Of a DNA stretch of 64,000 nt, positions 37,294 to 46,409 are shown one piece after another. The notes beneath the pieces were generated by a model. The model made no database searches, was not told the origin of the DNA, and saw only the letters and a list, made by a program, of their open reading frames with translations. Every line of letters starts with the position of its first letter. Position 1 is the stretch's first letter. The position numbers were made by a program, and so were the translations under genes. Source of the stretch: Anoxybacillus flavithermus (lineage in GTDB: Bacteria; Bacillota; Bacilli; Bacillales; Anoxybacillaceae); contig NZ_PEDM01000011.1 in NCBI RefSeq assembly GCF_002742685.1, forward strand, positions 1 through 64,000, in the 5' to 3' direction.

Positions 37294-37506
37294 ATGAGAA
37301 GAATGGTTGACGTGCTAAAAGTGTTTCTTTTATTTACGGGATGTACGATTTTATTTTATTATAGTATTGTATGGATGAGCGAGGAATATAACTATTACCG
37401 TCGTTACGACGAGCCGATGGGATCAGCTGTGAAAGTATCAACGACGGAACGACAAGAAACGAGTTGGCTCGATCGACTGTTGTTTTTTTATCAAAACGGG
37501 GAGTAG
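37294..37506 (+). CDS. yqzK: YqzK-like small membrane protein (DUF4227)
   Basis: 70 residues with one N-terminal helix ([19 protein letters not shown]) followed by a polar tail ending [11 protein letters not shown]. Position between fur and xerD, length and helix match YqzK. The function is unknown. Start after GGAGG. One base separates it from xerD, so they are co-transcribed. Confidence 0.78.
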   Translation: MRRMVDVLKVFLLFTGCTILFYYSIVWMSEEYNYYRRYDEPMGSAVKVSTTERQETSWLDRLLFFYQNGE

Positions 37507-37507
37507 G

Positions 37508-38410
37508 ATGCGTGTGGAAGATCAAGTAAAAGATTTTATTCACTATTTAATTGTAGAACGAAATTTAGCTCATAACACGATTGTGTCATATGAGCGCGAC
37601 TTAAAAAAATATGTTCAATATTTGCAAAAAGTCGAACAACTGTGTAGTTGGAACAATGTAACCCGTTTTCATATTATGCAATTTTTAAAGTTTTTAAAAG
37701 AAAAAGGAAGCTCACCAAAAACGATTGCGCGCCATCTGGCGTCTGTTCGGTCATTTCATCAATTTTTATTACGTGAAAAAGTAGTCGACCAAGATCCGAC
37801 TGTTCATATTGAAACACCGCAACTGCCGCGAAAATTGCCAAACGTGTTGTCGATGGCGGAAGTTGAAGCGTTATTGGAAGCACCGAAACAAAATACCCCA
37901 TTTAGCATTCGGGATAAGGCGATGCTAGAGTTGCTGTATGCGACCGGTATGCGCGTGAGCGAGCTTATTCAATTAAACATATCCGATGTTCATTTAACAA
38001 TGGGGTTTATTCGTTGTTACGGAAAAGGGCGAAAAGAGCGCATCGTTCCGATTGGGAAAATGGCGACAGAAGCATTAAAACGGTATATAGAACAAGGTCG
38101 TCCAGAGCTGTTGCAACGAAAAAAAGGAACGACAGACGCGTTATTTTTAAATCATCATGGTGAGCGTTTGACACGACAAGGATGTTGGAAAATTTTAAAA
38201 CGACTCGCTCAAGAAGCAAACATTCAAAAACAATTAACTCCTCATACGTTGCGTCATTCATTTGCGACACATTTATTAGAAAATGGGGCAGATTTACGAG
38301 CGGTGCAAGAAATGCTCGGGCATGCCGATATTTCAACGACGCAAATTTATACGCACGTCACGAAAACGCGTTTAAAAGACGTGTACAAGCAGTTTCATCC
38401 GAGAGCATAA
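37508..38410 (+). CDS. xerD: Tyrosine recombinase XerD
   Basis: Chromosome dimer resolution recombinase acting at dif with XerC. 300 residues: SAM-like N-terminal DNA-binding domain ([23 protein letters not shown]), then the catalytic Arg in [38 protein letters not shown] with the nucleophilic Tyr. Also called ripX. The neighbouring deoB and fur genes are conserved. Confidence 0.94.
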   Translation: MRVEDQVKDFIHYLIVERNLAHNTIVSYERDLKKYVQYLQKVEQLCSWNNVTRFHIMQFLKFLKEKGSSPKTIARHLASVRSFHQFLLREKVVDQDPTVHIETPQLPRKLPNVLSMAEVEALLEAPKQNTPFSIRDKAMLELLYATGMRVSELIQLNISDVHLTMGFIRCYGKGRKERIVPIGKMATEALKRYIEQGRPELLQRKKGTTDALFLNHHGERLTRQGCWKILKRLAQEANIQKQLTPHTLRHSFATHLLENGADLRAVQEMLGHADISTTQIYTHVTKTRLKDVYKQFHPRA

Positions 38411-38441
38411 AACTGTGACGATGATTTGTCACAGTTTTTTT
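38410..38441 (+). terminator. Terminator of yqzK-xerD
   Basis: Stem AAACTGTGAC / GTCACAGTTT (38410-38419, 38428-38437), then T run. Confidence 0.9.
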
Positions 38442-38476
38442 ATTGCAATTCATTATGAAAACGTTTTATAATTTAG

Positions 38477-38494
38477 TTGTCAGACTTCTGACAA
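38477..38494. promoter_or_regulatory. Palindromic operator upstream of deoB
   Basis: TTGTCAGACTTCTGACAA is a perfect 8-2-8 inverted repeat about 75 bases before the deoB start. A cre-like sequence TGAAAACGTTTTAT (38456-38469, 12 of 14) lies just upstream. The repressor is unknown. Confidence 0.65.
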
Positions 38495-38568
38495 ATATGA
38501 ACGATGCGTGATTTTGTTTTATGGTGGGTATGCTATAAAGCGAATGAAGCGATTGAGGAGGTAAAAAG

Positions 38569-39750
38569 GTGAAGCCTACATATAAACGTGTATTTTTAAT
38601 TGTGATGGATTCAGTTGGAATTGGCGAAGCGCCAGATGCTGAAAAATATAATGATAAAGGTGCAGATACACTTGGACATATTGCCGAACATCGCGGCGGC
38701 TTGAACATGCCGAACATGGCGAAGCTTGGGTTAAGCAATATTCGTGAAATAAAAGGAGTGGCGAAAGCGGACAAACCGCTTGCGTACTATACAAAAATGC
38801 AAGAAGCGTCGGCTGGAAAAGATACAATGACAGGACATTGGGAGTTAATGGGGCTTCGCATTGATACGCCGTTTCAAGTATTTCCTGACGGATTTCCAAA
38901 AGAGCTGATTGATGAATTAGAAAAACGAACAGGAAGAAAAGTGATTGGGAATAAACCAGCAAGTGGCACAGCGATTATTGATGAGCTCGGCCCTGAACAT
39001 ATGGAAACAGGTGCGCTTATTGTATATACGTCAGCCGACTCAGTGTTACAAATCGCAGCGCATGAAGAAATTATTCCGTTAGAAGAATTGTATCGTATTT
39101 GTAAAATTGCGCGTGAATTGACGCTTGATGAAAAATATATGGTCGGTCGCGTCATTGCTCGTCCATTCATCGGGAAGCCAGGAAGCTTCCAACGGACAGC
39201 GAATCGTCACGATTATGCGTTAAAACCGTTTGGTCGTACGGTAATGAATGAATTACAAGATGCAGGTTACGACGTGATCGCCATCGGTAAAATTGCTGAT
39301 ATTTACGATAACGAAGGTGTGACACAAACGTTGCGCACAAAATCAAATATGGACGGAATGGACAAATTAGTCGATACGTTACAAATGGACTTTACAGGGC
39401 TCAGCTTTGTGAATCTTGTTGATTTCGATGCATTATACGGTCATCGTCGCGACCCAAAAGGATACGGAGATGCGTTAGAAGAGTTTGATGCCCGTTTACC
39501 AGAAGTGTTTGAACGTTTAAAAGAAGACGATTTATTAATTATTACGGCAGACCATGGAAATGACCCGATTCATCATGGAACCGACCATACGCGCGAATAT
39601 GTTCCCCTTCTCGTTTATAGTCCGAGCATGAACGAAGGAAAACAACTTCCGTTGCGTGAAACGTTTGCAGACGTTGGAGCAACAATTGCGGAAAACTTTC
39701 GTGTAAATATGCCGAAATACGGAACGAGTTTTTTACATGAGTTGAAATAA
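38569..39750 (+). CDS. deoB: Phosphopentomutase
   Basis: Converts (deoxy)ribose-1-phosphate to the 5-phosphate in nucleoside salvage. 393-residue alkaline-phosphatase-superfamily enzyme: [17 protein letters not shown] (metal Asp), [13 protein letters not shown] with the catalytic Thr, and C-terminal [26 protein letters not shown] with metal ligands. Start is GTG after GAGGAGG. First gene of deoB-punA-pdp. Called drm in B. subtilis. Confidence 0.95.
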   Translation: MKPTYKRVFLIVMDSVGIGEAPDAEKYNDKGADTLGHIAEHRGGLNMPNMAKLGLSNIREIKGVAKADKPLAYYTKMQEASAGKDTMTGHWELMGLRIDTPFQVFPDGFPKELIDELEKRTGRKVIGNKPASGTAIIDELGPEHMETGALIVYTSADSVLQIAAHEEIIPLEELYRICKIARELTLDEKYMVGRVIARPFIGKPGSFQRTANRHDYALKPFGRTVMNELQDAGYDVIAIGKIADIYDNEGVTQTLRTKSNMDGMDKLVDTLQMDFTGLSFVNLVDFDALYGHRRDPKGYGDALEEFDARLPEVFERLKEDDLLIITADHGNDPIHHGTDHTREYVPLLVYSPSMNEGKQLPLRETFADVGATIAENFRVNMPKYGTSFLHELK

Positions 39751-39763
39751 GGAGCGTGACAAA

Positions 39764-40588
39764 ATGAATCGAGCAGCAATTGAACAAGCGGCACAATTTT
39801 TAAAAGAAAAGTTTCCAACTTCACCGCAAATCGGCTTAATTCTTGGTTCTGGTTTAGGTGTGTTGGCAGATGAAATTGAACAAGCGATTAAAATTTCGTA
39901 CAGTGATATTCCAAATTTCCCTGTATCGACAGTCGAAGGGCATGCCGGTCAACTTGTATATGGCCAGTTAGAAGGTGCGACTGTCATCGTGATGCAAGGG
40001 CGATTCCATTATTATGAAGGGTACAGTTTTGAAAAGGTAACATTCCCTGTACGCGTGATGAAAGCGCTCGGTGTTGAACAATTAATTGTGACAAATGCGG
40101 CAGGCGGTGTAAATGAATCGTTTGAACCAGGCGATTTAATGATTATTTCAGATCATATTAATAACATGGGTGGCAATCCGCTGATCGGTCCGAACGATGC
40201 TGCACTTGGTGTGCGCTTCCCAGACATGTCGGAAGCATATAGCAAACGACTTCGTCAACTCGCGAAAGATGTGGCGAATGAAATTGGATTGCGTGTGCGC
40301 GAAGGGGTATATGTCGCCAATACAGGTCCAGCATACGAAACACCAGCAGAAATTCGTATGATTCGCGTCATGGGCGGCGATGCAGTCGGTATGTCCACTG
40401 TGCCTGAAGTGATCGTTGCTCGCCATGGAGGAATGGAAGTGTTAGGCATTTCGTGCATTTCCAATATGGCTGCCGGCATTTTAGATCAGCCGCTCACACA
40501 TGATGAAGTGATCGAAACGACAGAAAAAGTAAAAGCTGACTTTTTACGATTTGTAAAAGCAATCGTGCGCAACATGGCGAAAAAATAA
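39764..40588 (+). CDS. punA: Purine nucleoside phosphorylase
   Basis: Phosphorolysis of purine nucleosides, PNP type I (trimeric), 274 residues. Signature LILGSGLGVLADEIE, VQLVYG-type phosphate site (EGHAGQLVYG), MQGRFHYYEGY, TNAAGGVN and GGDAVGMSTVPEVIVARH are visible. Start after AAGGAGCG, 13 bases downstream of deoB. Named pupG in B. subtilis. Confidence 0.95.
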   Translation: MNRAAIEQAAQFLKEKFPTSPQIGLILGSGLGVLADEIEQAIKISYSDIPNFPVSTVEGHAGQLVYGQLEGATVIVMQGRFHYYEGYSFEKVTFPVRVMKALGVEQLIVTNAAGGVNESFEPGDLMIISDHINNMGGNPLIGPNDAALGVRFPDMSEAYSKRLRQLAKDVANEIGLRVREGVYVANTGPAYETPAEIRMIRVMGGDAVGMSTVPEVIVARHGGMEVLGISCISNMAAGILDQPLTHDEVIETTEKVKADFLRFVKAIVRNMAKK

Positions 40589-40606
40589 ACGAGAAGGTGA
40601 ATGGCG

Positions 40607-41908
40607 ATGAGAATGGTCGATTTAATTGAGAAAAAACGAGACGGTCATGCGTTAACGAAGGAAGAAATTCAATTTATTATTGAAGGCTATACAAAAGGTG
40701 ACATTCCTGACTATCAAATGAGCGCACTAGCGATGGCGATTTTTTTCCGCGGCATGAACGAAGAAGAGACGGCGGAATTAACGATGGCGATGGTACATTC
40801 AGGTGATACGATTGACCTTTCAAGAATTGAAGGAATTAAAGTTGACAAACACTCAACGGGCGGTGTGGGTGATACAACAACGTTAGTGTTAGGTCCACTT
40901 GTTGCATCTGTCGGCGTTCCGGTTGCAAAAATGTCTGGTCGCGGCCTTGGTCACACAGGCGGAACAATTGATAAACTAGAATCTGTGCCAGGATTTCACG
41001 TTGAAATTAGCAACGATGAATTTATTGAACTTGTAAATAAAAATAAAATTGCGGTTGTCGGTCAGTCTGGCAACTTAACGCCAGCCGATAAAAAATTGTA
41101 TGCGCTTCGCGATGTAACAGCAACGGTCAATAGCATTCCGTTAATCGCTTCATCGATTATGAGCAAAAAAATTGCAGCCGGTGCAGATGCGATCGTGTTA
41201 GACGTAAAAACAGGTGCGGGCGCGTTTATGAAAGATTTAAACGATGCGAAAGCATTAGCGAAAGCGATGGTCGATATTGGAAACCGTGTTGGACGTAAAA
41301 CGATGGCGATTATTTCCGATATGAGCCAGCCGCTCGGTTATGCGATCGGAAACGCCCTCGAAGTAAAAGAAGCGATCGATACGTTAAAAGGGGAAGGTCC
41401 AGAAGATTTACAAGAGCTTTGCTTAGTGCTTGGAAGTCATATGGTATATTTAGCGGAAAAAGCATCTTCGCTTGAAGAAGCTCGTCATATGTTAGAAAGA
41501 GCAATGAAAGATGGCTCCGCACTTCAAACATTTAAAACGTTTTTAGCTGCACAAGGTGGCGATGCATCTGTCGTTGATGACCCAAGCAAATTGCCACAAG
41601 CGAAATACGTCATTGAACTTGAAGCAAAAGAAGATGGATACGTATCAGAAATTGTCGCAGATGCAGTCGGAACAGCAGCAATGTGGCTCGGTGCCGGTCG
41701 TGCAACGAAAGAATCGACAATTGACTTAGCGGTCGGTTTAGTGCTTCGTAAAAAAGTTGGCGATGCCGTGAAAAAAGGGGAATCGCTCGTTACGATTTAC
41801 AGCAACCGCGAACAAATTGATGATGTAAAACAAAAACTATATGAAAACATTCGTATTTCAGCGACACCAGTTCAAGCACCAACATTAATTTACGATAAAA
41901 TTTCGTAA
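40607..41908 (+). CDS. pdp: Pyrimidine-nucleoside phosphorylase
   Basis: Cleaves uridine, deoxyuridine and thymidine with phosphate. 433 residues: [24 protein letters not shown] and [21 protein letters not shown] signatures, with the C-terminal PYNP domain ([22 protein letters not shown]). The ATG at 40607 ([10 protein letters not shown]) gives the B. subtilis length and good spacing from GAAGGTGA. An ATG six bases earlier abuts the ribosome site. Confidence 0.94.
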   Translation: MRMVDLIEKKRDGHALTKEEIQFIIEGYTKGDIPDYQMSALAMAIFFRGMNEEETAELTMAMVHSGDTIDLSRIEGIKVDKHSTGGVGDTTTLVLGPLVASVGVPVAKMSGRGLGHTGGTIDKLESVPGFHVEISNDEFIELVNKNKIAVVGQSGNLTPADKKLYALRDVTATVNSIPLIASSIMSKKIAAGADAIVLDVKTGAGAFMKDLNDAKALAKAMVDIGNRVGRKTMAIISDMSQPLGYAIGNALEVKEAIDTLKGEGPEDLQELCLVLGSHMVYLAEKASSLEEARHMLERAMKDGSALQTFKTFLAAQGGDASVVDDPSKLPQAKYVIELEAKEDGYVSEIVADAVGTAAMWLGAGRATKESTIDLAVGLVLRKKVGDAVKKGESLVTIYSNREQIDDVKQKLYENIRISATPVQAPTLIYDKIS

Positions 41909-41938
41909 CCTGAAGGATTCGTTCCTTCAGGTTTTTTC
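41907..41938 (+). terminator. Terminator of deoB-punA-pdp
   Basis: Perfect 10-bp stem AACCTGAAGG / CCTTCAGGTT followed by TTTT. Confidence 0.92.
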
Positions 41939-41958
41939 ATTTTCTTTTCATAATAAAT

Positions 41959-41971
41959 GTCTACAATAGAC
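41959..41971. promoter_or_regulatory. Dyad at the start of the redox cassette
   Basis: GTCTACAATAGAC is a 5-3-5 perfect dyad that contains a possible -10 box (TACAAT, 41962-41967) about 35 bases before the first gene of the cassette. No convincing -35 is seen, so activator dependence is possible. Confidence 0.35.
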
Positions 41972-42001
41972 GTAAAACGGTGTAAATAAGGAGGAATAGC
42001 G

Positions 42002-42643
42002 ATGAGAAAGGCAGTCTTTTTCTTCGCCGTATGTATGCTTATGTTTAGTGCTTACAGCTTCGCATCTTTCGTGTACGCTCATGACAACAAGTATAAAAAG
42101 AACGATCACGAGGAACACGAGTTTGAGGATGAATATGAACAGTACGAAGATGATGGATACAAAAAACGTCATTTTGAACGTGAAGATGACCGATATGAGG
42201 GTGTCAAAGATGTGAAAGAAACGATGGTGAGAAAAGAGTATTGGTACAAATGGTCGAGATATCCAGAAATGCTAAGCGAATATGAAAACACGCCGATAAA
42301 CAATCGACAGACGATTACAATCGCTATGTCAGCGAAAAATCCTATTCATGTTGTAGCTGTTCCGATGAAAGGGCAAATATTCGTTCCGCTTGAAGAAACG
42401 GCGAAATATATCGGCGCTTCTGTTACAGTTTATTCGCGCTCGCAAATTGCTGAAATTCAGTTTAGCGAACATCACTTAATTGTTAAAAATGGAACGAGAG
42501 TCGCTTACGAGATGATGAAAAAAACGCCAATGCCTCTCCCTTTATTTTCGGAAGGTGGAGAAATGTACATTCCAATTAGCGTGTTGGCAAACGGCTTAGG
42601 ATTCGAAGTGCGATGGATGGGACAACAAATCGAACTATATTGA
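42002..42643 (+). CDS. Exported acidic protein with copper-amine-oxidase-N-like domain
   Basis: 213 residues. A signal peptide (1-26, cleaving after VYA) is followed by an acidic, His/Tyr-rich stretch (27-73: many Asp, Glu, Lys and His) that may bind cations. The C-terminal 110 residues resemble the stalk domain seen at the N terminus of copper amine oxidases in Firmicutes exported proteins (QIFVPLEETAKYIGASVTVY; MYIPISVLANGLGFEVRW). Start follows AAGGAGGAAT. It leads the cassette 42002-46961. The biochemical role is unknown. Confidence 0.72.
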   Translation: MRKAVFFFAVCMLMFSAYSFASFVYAHDNKYKKNDHEEHEFEDEYEQYEDDGYKKRHFEREDDRYEGVKDVKETMVRKEYWYKWSRYPEMLSEYENTPINNRQTITIAMSAKNPIHVVAVPMKGQIFVPLEETAKYIGASVTVYSRSQIAEIQFSEHHLIVKNGTRVAYEMMKKTPMPLPLFSEGGEMYIPISVLANGLGFEVRWMGQQIELY

Positions 42644-42658
42644 TATGGAGGAATAAAT

Positions 42659-42937
42659 ATGAGTACGAACAAATGGGTAAAGTGGGTTACAGGATTAGGA
42701 AGTGTTGCGGTTTTTACAGCCTGCCTCCGGCTTGTGAATGAGCCATTAAATGATCCGTCTCAATTGCAACGTACGATTGCTGAAGAAGTCAATGAGCAAC
42801 GCGAAAAGCAGTTAATAGCTTTAGATTGGGAAGAAGGAAACTGGGATGTTCAATATTCGAAAGAAGCGATCATAGTTACGCCAAAAGAAGGAAGACAATC
42901 TTTACCGCCAGCTGAAAATCGAACGAGGAGATCGTAA
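42659..42937 (+). CDS. Small single-helix membrane protein of unknown function
   Basis: 92 residues. One weak helix (WVTGLGSVAVFTACLRLV, about 7-25) precedes a polar, charged tail with QREKQLIALDWEEGNWDVQYSKEAI. TGGAGGAATA precedes the ATG. It begins 15 bases after the previous gene and ends 2 bases before apbE, so it is part of the same operon. I do not recognise the family. The cysteine near residue 21 is not in a good lipobox. Confidence 0.65.
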   Translation: MSTNKWVKWVTGLGSVAVFTACLRLVNEPLNDPSQLQRTIAEEVNEQREKQLIALDWEEGNWDVQYSKEAIIVTPKEGRQSLPPAENRTRRS

Positions 42938-42939
42938 AG

Positions 42940-43869
42940 ATGGAGAGAAAACAGTCGATCACTTTTCACGGCATGGGAACGACGATCAAAATTGAGGGGA
43001 GTTGTTCACGCCAAGCGAACGATTGGCAAACACAGATGCGGGAATGGTTTGCCACTTGCGAAGCGATTTGCTCACGTTTTCTAAGCAATAGTGAACTGAC
43101 GAGACTAAATAAAGCGCAAGTAAACAGCGTGATTGCCATTCACCCTATTTTATATGACGTCTTACATATTGCGTTTGAATATGCGATACGAACGCAGTTT
43201 CGTTTCAATCCGTTCATCGGGACTGTTTTAAAAGAAATGGGATATGTTCACTCTTTTCAAAAACAAATGACCGTGCATTCATACGAAAAGAAAGTACATC
43301 GTATGCCATCAAGTCTTTCGCTTTCTTTTTTACCACAGAATAAAGCTGTAATGAAACATACGATGGATGAAATAGATCTCGGTGGGATCGGAAAAGGCTG
43401 GAGCGTTGATCAAGCGTATGGACAATTAAAACGTTTGGGGATGGATGATGGGCTTATCGATGCAGGCGGCGATATGTTCATATGGGGAGAGTCGCAAAAA
43501 ACAATTGGTATCGCAAATCCGTTTAGCGAAAATGAAGATATCGCCCATTTTATTATGTCAAACGGAGCTGTTGCAACATCAAACGTTTTGTATCGAAGCT
43601 GGAAAATGAATGGTCAAACCGCTCACCACATTATCGATGGACAAACGGGTCAAAATCCACGTAGTGATGTTGTGCAAGCGACAGCTTTTGCTTATAGCGT
43701 TATAGAAGCTGAAGTGATTTCCAAAGTGTTATGTATGTTGCCGGCAAATGAAGGCATTCGATGGTTGAATGCTTATTTTCCGAATGCTGCTTGCGTCATT
43801 GTGAAGCAAAATAAGCAAATGCTCATGTCCCCTTCAATCGTCAAACATGTCGATAAGATGGTGATTTAA
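42940..43869 (+). CDS. ApbE-type FAD:protein FMN transferase
   Basis: Transfers FMN from FAD onto Ser/Thr of target flavoproteins, with Mg. 309 residues: GMGTTIKIEG (11-20), DEIDLGGIGKGWSVDQAY (143-160), IDAGGDMFIWG (173-183) and HHIIDGQTGQNPRSD (229-243) are the ApbE motifs. The metal-binding ADA[LY][ST]T of the family appears as AEVIS near 257-261, a Glu for Asp change. No signal peptide or lipobox is seen, although most Gram-positive ApbE proteins are exported lipoproteins. GGAG lies upstream of the ATG. No obvious [ST]GA[ST] acceptor protein is encoded in the cassette. Confidence 0.85.
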   Translation: MERKQSITFHGMGTTIKIEGSCSRQANDWQTQMREWFATCEAICSRFLSNSELTRLNKAQVNSVIAIHPILYDVLHIAFEYAIRTQFRFNPFIGTVLKEMGYVHSFQKQMTVHSYEKKVHRMPSSLSLSFLPQNKAVMKHTMDEIDLGGIGKGWSVDQAYGQLKRLGMDDGLIDAGGDMFIWGESQKTIGIANPFSENEDIAHFIMSNGAVATSNVLYRSWKMNGQTAHHIIDGQTGQNPRSDVVQATAFAYSVIEAEVISKVLCMLPANEGIRWLNAYFPNAACVIVKQNKQMLMSPSIVKHVDKMVI

Positions 43870-43872
43870 ACG

Positions 43873-44412
43873 ATGACTATATTTTCTACTTGGGAGTGGA
43901 TTCGCGGTGCCGGGTTGGCGGCATATTGTCTTCTTTTTTTATCCGTTTGCTTCGGGTTTGTGCAGCAAATGAATATTGTCTCTAAACAAGTTCGTCTTAT
44001 TATTCTTCTCGCTCATCAAACGTTCGGATGGTTCGCTTTTCTAATCGCTTTTTTTCATGGGTTGTTGTTGCATTTTGATTCATACCAACCGTTTTCTTGG
44101 CGAGAAATTTTTATTCCGTTCGTAGCTTCATATCGCCCTTTCGCAACAAGTTCAGGGATCGTATCGTTCTATTTTATGTTTCTTATCTTTGTGACAAGTG
44201 ATCTAGTGAAAAAGGTAGGAAGGACAATATGGAAAGTTGTTCATTTACTTATTTTACCTGGCTTTCTTTTTGCGGCTATCCACGGTATACTCATTGGAGC
44301 AGATACGAATGAACGATGGGTAACGATCATGTACACAGCGACGTTATGCTGTTTTTTTATCATTCTTTCATTCCGTTTACTTTACGCAGTCAACAATCGT
44401 CATAGGGGGTAA
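43873..44412 (+). CDS. Ferric-reductase-like transmembrane protein, predicted di-heme
   Basis: 179-residue integral membrane protein with five or six helices. Histidines H48 and H62 fall in one helix (LAHQTFGWFAFLIAFFHG) and H124 and H137 in another (VVHLLILPGFLFAAIHG). The pair spacings of 14 and 13 match the bis-His heme ligands of ferric-reductase/NOX-like domains, so two b hemes across the membrane are predicted. There is no flavin or NADPH domain. Three bases separate it from apbE. Function as an electron carrier is inferred. Confidence 0.78.
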   Translation: MTIFSTWEWIRGAGLAAYCLLFLSVCFGFVQQMNIVSKQVRLIILLAHQTFGWFAFLIAFFHGLLLHFDSYQPFSWREIFIPFVASYRPFATSSGIVSFYFMFLIFVTSDLVKKVGRTIWKVVHLLILPGFLFAAIHGILIGADTNERWVTIMYTATLCCFFIILSFRLLYAVNNRHRG

Positions 44413-44418
44413 AGAGGG

Positions 44419-45099
44419 ATGTACATTTTACTCGCAGAAGATGATGAGCGGCTTGGTAAATTAATTGTTCATATGTTGAAAAAAGAAAATTATGTAGTCG
44501 ATTGGGTGACAAATGGAGAAGATGCGTACTTTTTTGCGAAACAAACTACTTACGATCTCATCATTCTTGATTGGATGATGCCGTATCAAAGCGGAATTGA
44601 GATTTGTAGAAAGTTGCGTAAAGAGAGGTTTAACGGCGCGATTTTAATGTTAACAGCGCGAGATGGTATTGAAGATAAAGTAATGGGGTTAGATGATGGA
44701 GCGGATGACTACATTGTCAAGCCGTTTGAGTTCGCTGAACTTTTTGCTCGTATTCGTGCGTTATCGCGGCGAGCTGTTCAGCCTTTTCAAACGGAGGAGC
44801 TATCGGTTGGAAATATGTCGCTTCTTTTGCATGAACATGCCATTCGAAAAGGTGATAAAAAGATTCCATTGACTGCTCGAGAATTTCAGTTAATGGAGCT
44901 TTTCATGCGCCATCCGAATCAAATTTTGCGACGTGAAGTGATGATTGAACGAGTTTGGGGATTAGACACAGAAATTTCAAACAACAATATCGATTCATTT
45001 ATTCGCTTACTGCGAAAAAAATTAGAAGACGACGGAACACTCATTCAAAATGTGCGAGGGGTAGGGTACAAGTTTAGCCATGGGCAATCGAATGTTTAA
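44419..45099 (+). CDS. OmpR-family response regulator
   Basis: 226 residues: receiver domain with acidic pocket AEDDE (6-10), phosphoacceptor D51 in ILDWMMP, Thr in MLTARD and K101 in DYIVKPF. A winged-helix C-terminal domain follows (PLTAREFQLMELFMRHPNQILRR; FIRLLRKKLEDDG). Start after GGGGGTAAAGAGGG. Overlaps the kinase gene by 20 bases, so the two form a cognate pair. Targets are unknown, probably this cassette. Confidence 0.92.
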   Translation: MYILLAEDDERLGKLIVHMLKKENYVVDWVTNGEDAYFFAKQTTYDLIILDWMMPYQSGIEICRKLRKERFNGAILMLTARDGIEDKVMGLDDGADDYIVKPFEFAELFARIRALSRRAVQPFQTEELSVGNMSLLLHEHAIRKGDKKIPLTAREFQLMELFMRHPNQILRREVMIERVWGLDTEISNNNIDSFIRLLRKKLEDDGTLIQNVRGVGYKFSHGQSNV

Positions 45100-46393
45100 G
45101 CAAATGCGGTTTCGTCTAACGTTGTTATTTACAAGTTTAATGGTTTTTTTTCTTATTTCTTTCATAGCTATTAGCTATATCGTTGGTTCTGCCCTCATCA
45201 TCACGAAGCAAGAACAACAAGTCGTTGCATTGGCCGAAGAAGAATATAAAGAACATCGCTCCGAACTTTTGTATTTACATAACCGGCCATATGCGATGCA
45301 TACGAAAAAGAATACGGTCGATTATCGCGCAGAAATTCCGATGTTTTATTATGTTGTCACGAAAGATGGGAAAATTATTAACGGTGATGAGTCTTTACCC
45401 GAAATTCGCAAGCAATTAATTCGTTTTATCGCTGATTGGATTCCGCGGGATGGAGAAGTTCGACGCGAAACGATGAACATGGCCGATGGAACAACGATTT
45501 CGTTTCTTCTATCAGGAAAACCCGTTTTTCAAGACGGTGTACACATCGGAACGATTTATACAGGAACGAATATTACGACGCAAATGGATATTATCAAGGT
45601 GCTAGTAATCGCATTAGGCATCATTGCTGTCTTATTTATTGGGCTTTCGATTTGGCTCGGATATTACATGTCTGGAAAAGCGATGATTCCGATTGTAAAT
45701 GCGTTTCAACGCCAAAAAGATTTTGTGACAAATGCTTCTCACGAACTTAGAACACCGCTAAGCATATTACAATCTTCGATTGAAGTGATTGAAGTGGAAG
45801 AGCGGAAAAAACTAAGCGACTTTTCTTTGCAAATATTTCATGACATGAAAGATGAATTAAAGAGAATGACGAAACTTGTTCACGATTTGTTGTTGCTCGC
45901 CCGTTTCGATGCAAACACAATTTTCCTTACAAAAGAGCAATTTGCATTAGCCCCAATGATTGACGAATGGATGAGAAAATGCCGAATGTTAACTGAAGAA
46001 AAAAAGATTACATGCGATGCGAGTGTACCACAGCATGTCGTGATCTACGGAGATAAAGAAAGAATTGCACAACTATTGTTTATTTTGCTTGATAACGCGA
46101 TAAAGTATAACGTAGAAAATGGGGAGATAACGATTACGGTTCGTGATGATAAAGGCAAGGTGGAAATTGAGGTGAGCGACACCGGAATAGGGATCCCACC
46201 GGAACACCAGCCTTTTATTTTCGAGCGTTTTTACCGTGTTGATCAATCGCGATCGCGAAATTTGCAAGGAAATGGCATCGGACTTTCGATCGCCAAATGG
46301 ATTGTCGATGCCCACGATGGCACAATCACTGTGCAAAGCAAAGTAGGAGAAGGAAGTCGGTTCATTATCACACTTCCACAAATACATGCATAA
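45080..46393 (+). CDS. Sensor histidine kinase
   Basis: 437 residues. TM helices about 12-37 and 171-196 enclose an extracellular domain of about 130 residues with no cysteine and several charged residues. The phosphoacceptor H221 lies in NASHELRTPLSIL, followed by the N box LLDNAIKYNVENG and G boxes DTGIGIPPEHQ and GNGIGLSIAKWIV. Start at 45080 overlaps the regulator gene; an ATG 12 bases later is an alternative. The signal sensed is not deducible. Confidence 0.92.
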   Translation: MGNRMFKQMRFRLTLLFTSLMVFFLISFIAISYIVGSALIITKQEQQVVALAEEEYKEHRSELLYLHNRPYAMHTKKNTVDYRAEIPMFYYVVTKDGKIINGDESLPEIRKQLIRFIADWIPRDGEVRRETMNMADGTTISFLLSGKPVFQDGVHIGTIYTGTNITTQMDIIKVLVIALGIIAVLFIGLSIWLGYYMSGKAMIPIVNAFQRQKDFVTNASHELRTPLSILQSSIEVIEVEERKKLSDFSLQIFHDMKDELKRMTKLVHDLLLLARFDANTIFLTKEQFALAPMIDEWMRKCRMLTEEKKITCDASVPQHVVIYGDKERIAQLLFILLDNAIKYNVENGEITITVRDDKGKVEIEVSDTGIGIPPEHQPFIFERFYRVDQSRSRNLQGNGIGLSIAKWIVDAHDGTITVQSKVGEGSRFIITLPQIHA

Positions 46394-46409
46394 AACGGAG
46401 GGAAAATAA

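Noticed and set aside
42413-42435. IGASVT in the exported acidic protein as an ApbE flavinylation site
   Set aside because: The surrounding residues fit the ordinary copper-amine-oxidase-N-like stalk repeat (PL-E-AKYIGASVTVY), and the residue before Gly is Ile, not Ser or Thr.
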